Source: CALVXC01 sp036636255
GTDB taxonomy: Bacteria; Bacillota_I; Bacilli_A; RF39; UBA660
Length of the DNA stretch: 10,267 nucleotides
Reading direction: 5' to 3'
NCBI GenBank assembly: GCA_036636255.1
Contig: JAVWOV010000035.1
Coordinates: forward strand, 1-10,267
In this document: piece by piece, positions 1 to 5,351 of the stretch
Layout: each line of letters opens with the position of its first letter
How positions within the stretch are numbered: position 1 is the first letter of the stretch
Program-made: the position numbers and the translations under genes
Notes under the pieces: model-generated
Told to the model about the DNA's origin: nothing
What the model saw: the letters and a program-made list of their open reading frames with translations, nothing else
Database searches by the model: none

Positions 1-1
1 C

Positions 2-832
2 AACTTTAGCTGTCCTAATATTGACGGTACAGTAGGAATTGGGGGATGTATATATTGTTCAAAACTAGGAAGTGGTGACTTTGCTGGCAACGTTAATGAA
101 AATCTAGAAACTCAATTTTATAACATTAAAAAAACATTAGACAAAAAATGGCCTAATTTAAAATATATTGCCTACTTTCAAGCAAATAGTAACACCTATG
201 CCCCTCTAACAATATTAAAAAAAAAATACGAACAAGTATTAAAAATTAAAAATGTCGTTGGTTTAAGTATTGCCACCCGTTGTGATTGCATCACCGATGA
301 ATGTCTAAACTATTTAGAGCAATTAAATAAAAAAACTTATCTAACTATCGAATTAGGACTCCAAACAATTCATGAAAATACGGCTCAGCTAATTAATCGT
401 TGTCACTCTCTAAAAACTTTCGAAAATATGGTTAAAAAACTAAGACAAAAAAACATTAATGTCGTTGTTCATATAATAAATGGTCTTCCTTATGAAACAC
501 CTGAAATGATGATAAAAACTGCTAAATATTTAAATAACATCGATATTCAAGGAATAAAGATTCACATGCTTTATATACTTAAAAATACCAAAATTAGTGA
601 ATTATATAACGAAACAAATTTTTCCCTTTTAACTAAAGAACAATATGTATCCATTGTGGTAAAACAAATAGAAAACTTAAATCCCAACATTGTCATTAAT
701 CGTCTTACCGGCGATGCAAATGATCAACTAATAGCCCCTATTTGGATAACTAAAAAAATAACAGTCTTAAATGATATTGATAAACTTTTAGCTAAAAAAG
801 ATACCTTTCAAGGAAAAAAAAAGACTAAATAA
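2..832 (+). CDS. ytqA: YtqA/YhcC-family radical SAM protein (MnmL-type), 5' end outside window
   Basis: The reading frame is open from the left edge to a TAA stop and gives 276 residues; perhaps 30 N-terminal residues are missing compared with the roughly 300-residue family. Near the visible start is a C-x11-C-x2-C cluster (visible residues C4, C16, C19) around a CPNIDG...GGCIYC motif. This is the iron-sulfur/SAM binding signature of the YhcC/TIGR01212 group. Later segments such as YFQANSNTYAP, LSIATRCDC, IELGLQT and VVHIINGLP are also typical of it. From family knowledge, Bacillus YtqA (MnmL) acts in tRNA wobble-uridine modification, converting the cmnm5U side chain toward nm5U; that role is inherited here by homology only. 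The usual partner methyltransferase YtqB/MnmM does not follow it, because the next gene is a convergent hsp20. The C-terminus is Lys-rich and its A-tract overlaps a possible terminator. Family assignment is firm, exact substrate less so. Confidence 0.88.
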   Translation, partial: NFSCPNIDGTVGIGGCIYCSKLGSGDFAGNVNENLETQFYNIKKTLDKKWPNLKYIAYFQANSNTYAPLTILKKKYEQVLKIKNVVGLSIATRCDCITDECLNYLEQLNKKTYLTIELGLQTIHENTAQLINRCHSLKTFENMVKKLRQKNINVVVHIINGLPYETPEMMIKTAKYLNNIDIQGIKIHMLYILKNTKISELYNETNFSLLTKEQYVSIVVKQIENLNPNIVINRLTGDANDQLIAPIWITKKITVLNDIDKLLAKKDTFQGKKKTK

Positions 833-873
833 AATTAATCTTCAATTTCAATGATTTTTTTATTTTTGTCTTT
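820..873. terminator. Possible bidirectional terminator between convergent ytqA and hsp20
   Basis: The two convergent genes are 2 bp apart, so any terminator must overlap their coding ends. An interrupted inverted repeat is present: AAAGAC (820-825) with GTCTTT (868-873), AAATAAAA (827-834) with TTTTATTT (858-865), and AATC (837-840) with GATT (853-856), around a 12-nt loop. Read on the minus strand, the stem runs into a T9 tract formed by the Lys codons of the radical SAM gene. The stem is nearly all A-T pairs and contains bulges, so it is a weak candidate. Confidence 0.33.
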
Positions 874-1221
874 ATCTTCTTTAGGAATATCAATTTTTAA
901 TACACCATCTTTAAACGTAGCTTTAATATCATCTTCTAAAACATTTCCTACATAAAACTTACGTTTCATCGTGCCATAAAATCTTTCCTTACGAATGAAA
1001 TTGTTTTTATTTATTGTATCATCCGTTTCTTTTGTTGCAGTAATTGTTAAATATCCATTATGACATTCAATATTAATGTCTTTTTTATCAATACCCGGGA
1101 TATCACTTTCAATATGATAATTATCTTCTTTTTCATAAATATCACATTTCATCAAATCATTATCACCGTTATCAATAAAATTGTCGAAAATATTATCTAA
1201 ATAAAACTTTCTTGGCAACAT
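835..1221 (-). CDS. hsp20: Hsp20/alpha-crystallin small heat-shock protein
   Basis: This is a 128-residue small heat-shock protein, an ATP-independent holdase chaperone that forms cytoplasmic oligomers and binds unfolding proteins under stress. A short N-terminal arm (about 1-20) precedes an alpha-crystallin domain that starts near MKCDIYEKEDNY. The domain includes SDIPGIDKKDI, NGYLTI, the conserved region around FIRKERFYGTMKR, and the diagnostic end block FKDGVLKIDIPK. The tail contains an I-x-I motif (IEI in KKIIEIED) that in this family docks neighbouring subunits. A longer frame reaches back to an ATG at 1272, but that codon lies in the CIRCE operator upstream of the -10 box and cannot be in the message. 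The ATG at 1221 has an AGGAGGG ribosome site 6 nt upstream; an in-frame ATG at 1227 directly abuts that site and is less likely. Transcription is probably repressed by HrcA and released by heat. Confidence 0.94.
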   Translation of the reverse strand: MLPRKFYLDNIFDNFIDNGDNDLMKCDIYEKEDNYHIESDIPGIDKKDINIECHNGYLTITATKETDDTINKNNFIRKERFYGTMKRKFYVGNVLEDDIKATFKDGVLKIDIPKEDKDKNKKIIEIED

Positions 1222-1227
1222 ATTCAT

Positions 1228-1234
1228 CCCTCCT
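1228..1234 (-). promoter_or_regulatory. Shine-Dalgarno site fixing the hsp20 start
   Basis: AGGAGGG on the minus strand lies 6 nt before the ATG at 1221 (MLPRKF...). It directly touches the upstream in-frame ATG at 1227, which leaves no spacer for that codon. This favours the 128-residue product over a 130-residue one. Confidence 0.75.
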
Positions 1235-1243
1235 AACAAACTA

Positions 1244-1272
1244 ATTATAGCACACCATTTAGCAGTTGTCAA
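1244..1272 (-). promoter_or_regulatory. Consensus sigma-A promoter of hsp20
   Basis: On the minus strand a perfect TTGACA -35 box (1267-1272) and a perfect TATAAT -10 box (1244-1249) are separated by exactly 17 bp. A TGC directly before the -10 box also makes it an extended -10. The predicted transcript starts near 1237, giving a leader of about 16 nt. The -35 box lies inside the CIRCE repeat, so bound HrcA would block RNA polymerase directly. Confidence 0.88.
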
Positions 1273-1285
1273 TAGCGAGTGCTAA
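1259..1285. promoter_or_regulatory. CIRCE operator (HrcA binding site)
   Basis: The inverted repeat reads TTAGCAGTT, nine spacer bases, then GAGTGCTAA on the + strand. The known CIRCE consensus is TTAGCACTC-N9-GAGTGCTAA: the right arm matches at 9 of 9 positions, the left at 7 of 9, and the spacer is the canonical 9. In Bacillota this element binds the heat-labile repressor HrcA, usually before groES-groEL and hrcA-grpE-dnaK. Its position over the -35 box of hsp20 supports real control of this gene. No hrcA gene is in the window. Confidence 0.87.
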
Positions 1286-1305
1286 AATATTTTACTGAAT
1301 GAAAT

Positions 1306-3075
1306 TCACTTTTCAATAAACCACATATCACTAATTAATGCACTACTGCTACTAGGTGCTGGACTAGGCATAGCCATTTTAATTAATGATGGAATCTTAA
1401 ATGCACTACCAAAAGCAACACAAGTACCCGGTGGCAATACTTTCAATTTTTTAGTAAGCTCCTTGGTTATATTAGGTAAGACGTCTTCAATAAAAACTAA
1501 ATCCTTGGGATGAATCATCTTATAAATCAAAAAATTACCACATTGTGACAAACAAGTCTCCGATAACTCCGAAGGTCTTTGCGAAATAAAGCCCATAACA
1601 ACTGCGTATTTTCTTCCCTCCTTAGTAATCCTATCAAAAATATTATATCCGATTAAGTTAATATCATTGTCATTTTGTACATAACGATGTGCCTCCTCTA
1701 AAATAATATGAATAGGAAAACTAGCTCTTTTATCTAAACCTTTGGCATACTCAAATAAAATACGTGAATAAATTTTAGTAATGCTCTTAGCAAAACGATC
1801 ATCAACATAATTAATATTAAAATTAACCAATTGTGCTTTACGTTTGTTCTTAGTAGTAAGTAACGATTTAATATATTGTTCCATATTAACGTATTGATCA
1901 CAATCAAAATAAACACTATAATCACCGTTTACGAGTGAATCCAAACGAACTTTCAAACTATTATATTCATCATATACTCTATCGCTTTTAAAAATTCCTT
2001 CCGAAATAAGAGCAAAATCAAAAGCATCTTTTAAATCTTTCAAAGTATATTTAAAACTACCATCAGGCATTGAAAGTTCTAAATTTTCATCAAGAAAAGA
2101 AGTGAAAAATGTCATCAATAATTCCATTTCTCTAATTTTGCCTGTATTATCAATAACTAAACATTGTTTAACCGGTCTGACATAACCTGGTTGAAAAATT
2201 TCAGCATCTAAATTAAGTTCCTTTGTATTATAATAAGTTAAAATAGAAAAAACTTGATCGCGCATCTGTGCGGGAGGCTTACCGCTAGATAAAATATCTA
2301 AAATAGTTCGTGCTATAATATCATTTTTATGCCTGTTCTCATTAATACCCTCTTTAACAAAAACCGAAACTAATTTTAAAGCTTTTTCAATAACCGGCAA
2401 TTGTGAAACTTTTTCCGCATTCAAAAGAAGTGCTAAATCATCAACAGTTAATAGCCAAATAGGAATTTTTAATAATTGATCTGCCGGTGCCTTTAAATTA
2501 GTTGTATATAATTTAAAATTAATATCTGGACACTTAGTGTTAATATTTTGAAAAGCTGTTGTATATTCTCCATAAGCATCAAACAAAAACATATTACAAC
2601 GATAAGCAATATATTCCTGCTTTTCAAATAAATTTTGTAAAATACGAGCGGCCCCACAAGACTTACCTGTTCCTGTTGAACCAAAAATAGCAAAATGATG
2701 GGCAAAAAAATCATCAATCTTAATTCCAATATTAACTCCCGTGTAAATAGGACTAACACCTAAATATAAATGTTTGTTTTCTAAATAATGCTCAATTCCA
2801 ATAATATAAGGGACCTTATCATTAGAAATAATCTTAATACTCGCTTTAAAAGAAGGCTTAGTTACAATGCCAAAAACAAAACGATTGTTAATCAATTGTC
2901 CCAATATATTAACGTAAGCAATATCATTTTTAATGTTAGAAATTTCTCCAACTACCTGTTTTAATTCATCTTCAATAATAACATATAAATTAATTAAATT
3001 TTGCACCTTATTTAAATCGACATTTAGTTTGACTTCAATTACATCTTCTGAAATTGCCACAATTTTACCAAGCAT
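1306..3075 (-). CDS. herA: HerA-family (DUF87) hexameric DNA-translocating ATPase
   Basis: This 589-residue protein has the HerA plan. An N-terminal beta-rich HAS-barrel (about 1-110, starting MLGKIVAISEDVIEVKL) precedes a RecA/FtsK-like ATPase core. The Walker A motif GSTGTGKS is at residues 132-139, and the Walker B region HIILEEAH carries acidic residues E460 and E461. The C-terminal part has the family's GRKYAVVMGFISQRPSEL (sensor/arginine-finger region), QCGNFLIYKM and LPPGTCVAFG. Family members form hexameric rings that pump double-stranded DNA, in archaea with the NurA nuclease for end resection and in bacteria sometimes with SIR2-type or other effectors in defence. No nuclease or effector gene adjoins this copy, so its partner and role are open. 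The start has AGGAGAG about 7 nt upstream. It follows yqeH by 64 bp and precedes hsp20; it ends in TGA. There are no membrane segments. Confidence 0.87.
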   Translation of the reverse strand: MLGKIVAISEDVIEVKLNVDLNKVQNLINLYVIIEDELKQVVGEISNIKNDIAYVNILGQLINNRFVFGIVTKPSFKASIKIISNDKVPYIIGIEHYLENKHLYLGVSPIYTGVNIGIKIDDFFAHHFAIFGSTGTGKSCGAARILQNLFEKQEYIAYRCNMFLFDAYGEYTTAFQNINTKCPDINFKLYTTNLKAPADQLLKIPIWLLTVDDLALLLNAEKVSQLPVIEKALKLVSVFVKEGINENRHKNDIIARTILDILSSGKPPAQMRDQVFSILTYYNTKELNLDAEIFQPGYVRPVKQCLVIDNTGKIREMELLMTFFTSFLDENLELSMPDGSFKYTLKDLKDAFDFALISEGIFKSDRVYDEYNSLKVRLDSLVNGDYSVYFDCDQYVNMEQYIKSLLTTKNKRKAQLVNFNINYVDDRFAKSITKIYSRILFEYAKGLDKRASFPIHIILEEAHRYVQNDNDINLIGYNIFDRITKEGRKYAVVMGFISQRPSELSETCLSQCGNFLIYKMIHPKDLVFIEDVLPNITKELTKKLKVLPPGTCVAFGSAFKIPSLIKMAMPSPAPSSSSALISDMWFIEK

Positions 3076-3139
3076 ATACTCACTCTCCTATCACTATTGT
3101 ACAGTATTATATATAAAAAAAAAGCTTTTTTATTTTTAA

Positions 3140-4111
3140 TTATATCAATGATGATCTAACATATACATCGACATAATCCAAAGTCTTAACAGTGACTTTA
3201 CATGCTCTTGCAAATTTAATAAAACAGCAACCGGCAACAACTATATCTTGATTGGGTAAAACATTAAGAAAATGATTTTTACCCTTTACAAAATCTAACT
3301 GTTTATACTTTCTTTCTACCTTTAAATTATTCGACTTATAAATAGTAATGTCTGTATCACAACAATTTAATTGCACTAAATTAGCAATCAAAAAAGATTG
3401 TTTTCCCTTAACCTGATAAGTAATTGGTTTTATCTCTTTTTTAGGAACTATATTTTTAATCATATTTGGTTCTAAATAATTAAGCATACTTCCTTTGCTA
3501 ATCAAACCTGGTGTATCAATTAAAATTAAATTGCCTAATCTTATTTCAATCATATTAAGCGTCGTTGATGGCAAAATACTAGTTGTAATTAATGAATTTT
3601 TACCTGTATAATTATAAATAAGTTTATTAATTAGTGTTGATTTACCAGCATTAGTAGAGCCCACTACATAAACTTTATTAGTTTTCTTATATCTGTTAAT
3701 CAAATCAATTAACAAATCAAAATTATAATTTTTATAACTGCTAATCATTACTTTATCCTTATATTCGTTAGAAAAATAGCAAAACAATTTTACATCTTTA
3801 ACGGATTTAGGAATTAAATCACGTTTCGTAACTACTAATAAAATGTCATTATCTAAATATTTATCAATAACTGCTAAATTGCTACCAATATCAAATATAT
3901 CTACCACCAATAATACTAAATCCTTAGTATTATTAATTTTTTTTAAAATATCAATAAACTCCTTGTTATCCTTAACTACTGTCTTATAATCATTATAATT
4001 TTTAATCCGAAAACAACGTCTGCATAAACTGTCATTAATATCAGTAGCGTAACCTAAAGCTTTTTCATCACCTGCTTGTAATAAAACGCCACAGCCCTGA
4101 CACTTATTCAT
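3140..4111 (-). CDS. yqeH: YqeH-type circularly permuted GTPase (ribosome assembly)
   Basis: YqeH is a GTPase needed for maturation of the 30S ribosomal subunit. Here 323 residues begin with a zinc-finger-like module, C4-x2-C7 and C30-x2-C33 (CQGC, CRRC). The GTPase motifs then come in permuted order: G4 as TKRD (95-98; most family members have NKxD), a G5-like SSYK (124-127), then G1 GSTNAGKS (151-158), a G2-region PSTT (181-184) and G3 DTPG (199-202). The C-terminal third is a beta-rich domain, probably for RNA binding. The protein is some 40 residues shorter than the Bacillus subtilis enzyme, mostly after the GTPase core. The ATG at 4111 has AAGGG upstream and overlaps the end of yqeG by 8 nt, which suggests translational coupling. 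In Bacillus the gene is followed by aroE, yhbY and nadD; here herA follows instead. Confidence 0.95.
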   Translation of the reverse strand: MNKCQGCGVLLQAGDEKALGYATDINDSLCRRCFRIKNYNDYKTVVKDNKEFIDILKKINNTKDLVLLVVDIFDIGSNLAVIDKYLDNDILLVVTKRDLIPKSVKDVKLFCYFSNEYKDKVMISSYKNYNFDLLIDLINRYKKTNKVYVVGSTNAGKSTLINKLIYNYTGKNSLITTSILPSTTLNMIEIRLGNLILIDTPGLISKGSMLNYLEPNMIKNIVPKKEIKPITYQVKGKQSFLIANLVQLNCCDTDITIYKSNNLKVERKYKQLDFVKGKNHFLNVLPNQDIVVAGCCFIKFARACKVTVKTLDYVDVYVRSSLI

Positions 4112-4616
4112 AATATTTACCCTTAAAAAATAAATTACGCTTACCTAATTTATTAACAATTTTTTCTTCAAGAAAACGATTAATCTTAGTACAAACTAAA
4201 TCACCACTTAATGGATTAACTAAAATAGTCGTAATTCCCATTCGATTGCCCCCTAAAATATCTGTTAAAAATTGATCACCTATAATAACCATTTCTTCTT
4301 TAGTAAGCTTATAATCTCTAATAATTTTTTTGAAATTACGTTTTAAGGGCTTAAGTGAGAAAGAATAAAAAGCAACTTCTAAGCCCTTAATTTTCTTCAA
4401 TCTTCGACTCGTGCTATTGGAAATAATAATAATTTTAAAATCAACAGTCAATTGTTTAATTAAGGCAATAACCGAATTGTCTAAATCATATGATTTAGCT
4501 GGCAATAACGTATTATCAAGATCAAATAGTAAACACTTAATCCCTTTCTTTTTTAGCCTTTTATAATCAATATCAAAAACACTGTTTTTATATCCCTTAG
4601 GAATAAACTTTTTCAT
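4104..4616 (-). CDS. yqeG: YqeG-family HAD phosphatase (class IIIA)
   Basis: This 170-residue protein carries the full HAD catalytic set. Motif I is DLDNTL, with nucleophile D32 and acid/base D34. Motif II is the Ser in ISNS (66). Motif III is K89 in SLKPLKR, and motif IV is GDQFLTD with D114 and D119 for magnesium. The N-terminal FIPKGYKNSVFDIDYKRLKKKGIKCLLFD block is typical of YqeG/TIGR01668. Related proteins in yeast, plants and cyanobacteria dephosphorylate phosphatidylglycerophosphate; the activity of the bacterial YqeG group is less settled, so lipid phosphatase is inference. A GGAGGG site lies 6 nt before the ATG. It is the first gene after the terminator at 4671-4704 and overlaps yqeH by 8 nt, the conserved yqeG-yqeH order of Bacillota. 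Confidence 0.94.
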   Translation of the reverse strand: MKKFIPKGYKNSVFDIDYKRLKKKGIKCLLFDLDNTLLPAKSYDLDNSVIALIKQLTVDFKIIIISNSTSRRLKKIKGLEVAFYSFSLKPLKRNFKKIIRDYKLTKEEMVIIGDQFLTDILGGNRMGITTILVNPLSGDLVCTKINRFLEEKIVNKLGKRNLFFKGKYYE

Positions 4617-4634
4617 ACTAAACCCTCCAAATAC

Positions 4635-4643
4635 ATTTTAACA
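4635..4643 (-). promoter_or_regulatory. Possible extended -10 promoter before yqeG
   Basis: TGTTAAAAT on the minus strand fits an extended -10 element (TGN plus TAAAAT). I find no acceptable -35 box 17 bp upstream. Transcription would begin near 4628, at the edge of the GGAGGG ribosome site, giving a leader of only about 12 nt, which is tight. It is supported by lying just after a terminator, where yqeG needs its own promoter, and by the similar TGTGTTAAA core before the 4710-5258 gene. Confidence 0.33.
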
Positions 4644-4670
4644 CATATTAAAAATAATTCATATATTTAA

Positions 4671-4704
4671 TAAAATGACTATTGTTTAAGCAATAGTCAT
4701 TTTA
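4671..4704 (-). terminator. Rho-independent terminator after the thioredoxin-like gene
   Basis: A perfect 14-bp inverted repeat (4671-4684 and 4691-4704; arm TAAAATGACTATTG) encloses a 6-nt loop. It begins 5 nt after the TAG stop of the 4710-5258 gene on the minus strand and ends in CATTTTATTAAAT, a modest U-tract. It is the strongest hairpin in the window and separates the thioredoxin-like gene from yqeG-yqeH. Confidence 0.77.
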
Positions 4705-4709
4705 CTATT

Positions 4710-5258
4710 CTAGGCTTTTTTTTCTAAACCATTATCTGTTAAGAACTTAGCATATTGTTCATACTCTAAATATCCTACATTACCCTTAATTAATTTACCA
4801 TCTTTAACAAGAATAACTAAAGGTGTTGTGCCATAATTTTCTTTTAAGAAATCATCTAGTTCCTTAATTGTTTTGGTTTGCTCTTCGTCTACAGTAGTTA
4901 CATCAACATATAATGTTTGATAATCAAATTCGCTTTGAGCTTGCTTTAATATTGGTAAATATTTAACACAATATCCACAAGTAGAACGACCAAAATATAT
5001 AACTTGTATATTTTCACTATTAAAAGCTTCTTCTAGACCATTAACATCAATAGTCTTAAACGCAGTAACGTCATAAGTAGCTTGTTCTTCTTCTGCTGTT
5101 GGCACTTGTTTAGCCACTTCATTAGCTTTTTTAGGTTCATTATCACCATTAACTATTATAACAACAAAAATATTAATAATAATTAAAACCATTATAATAT
5201 AAAGACATCTTTTAAATTTAACTAATATATTAGTAAATTCTTCACTGTTTTTTTCCAC
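4710..5258 (-). CDS. Membrane-anchored thioredoxin-fold protein
   Basis: The 182-residue product has a single hydrophobic segment at about 18-37 after a short charged N-terminus, then a linker rich in Lys, Glu and Ala (about 38-60), then a thioredoxin-like domain. The active-site motif is C94-G-Y-C97 in YFGRSTCGYC, and the conserved cis-proline is P146 in GTTPLVILV. With an N-in/C-out anchor the domain would sit outside the membrane, where such proteins form, break or reorder disulfides in exported proteins. It resembles the bacteriocin-transport accessory/TlpA-like thioredoxins of Bacillota, but I cannot name a specific orthologue or partner. The start is GTG, with AGAAGGG about 5 nt upstream; no ATG fits as well. 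The gene sits between the ABC exporter genes and a strong terminator and has its own probable promoter. Its redox direction (oxidase or reductase) cannot be read from the sequence. Confidence 0.86.
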   Translation of the reverse strand: MEKNSEEFTNILVKFKRCLYIIMVLIIINIFVVIIVNGDNEPKKANEVAKQVPTAEEEQATYDVTAFKTIDVNGLEEAFNSENIQVIYFGRSTCGYCVKYLPILKQAQSEFDYQTLYVDVTTVDEEQTKTIKELDDFLKENYGTTPLVILVKDGKLIKGNVGYLEYEQYAKFLTDNGLEKKA

Positions 5259-5282
5259 TATTTCCCTTCTTTCTATAAATTA

Positions 5283-5311
5283 AGTTTAACACATTTTTTT
5301 ATAATATTCAA
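5283..5311 (-). promoter_or_regulatory. Probable promoter of the thioredoxin-like gene
   Basis: On the minus strand TTGAAT (5306-5311) and TAAACT (5283-5288) are separated by 17 bp, with a TGT directly before the -10 box (extended -10). The predicted start near 5276 leaves a leader of about 18 nt before the GTG codon. The rest of the 93-bp gap (5259-5351) is AT-rich, and I see no terminator for the upstream ABC genes in it, so read-through is also possible. Confidence 0.47.
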
Positions 5312-5351
5312 TAAAAATCAATATAAACAATAAACAAAAATAAATTATTAA

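Noticed and set aside
1222..1272. Longer hsp20 start at the ATG at 1272
   Set aside because: The extra 17 codons cover the -10 box and part of the CIRCE operator, upstream of the predicted transcript start, and have no ribosome site. The family N-terminus also fits MLPRKF.
1306..3075. NurA-HerA or SIR2-HerA anti-phage system
   Set aside because: No nuclease, SIR2 or other effector gene lies on either side; both neighbours are recognised housekeeping or stress genes.
1734..3139. Other open frames within or antisense to herA (1734-1925, 2493-2759, and 2933-3139 on +)
   Set aside because: They are AT-rich shadow frames over a well-supported gene, with hydrophobic low-complexity translations and no ribosome sites or family motifs.
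3115..3142. A-run, GC, T-run palindrome after yqeH as a terminator
   Set aside because: The AAAAAAGCTTTTTT palindrome has no loop and only one G-C step, so it cannot form a proper terminator hairpin. A herA promoter in the same gap is also not convincing: TACAAT and TATAAT boxes exist, but no -35.
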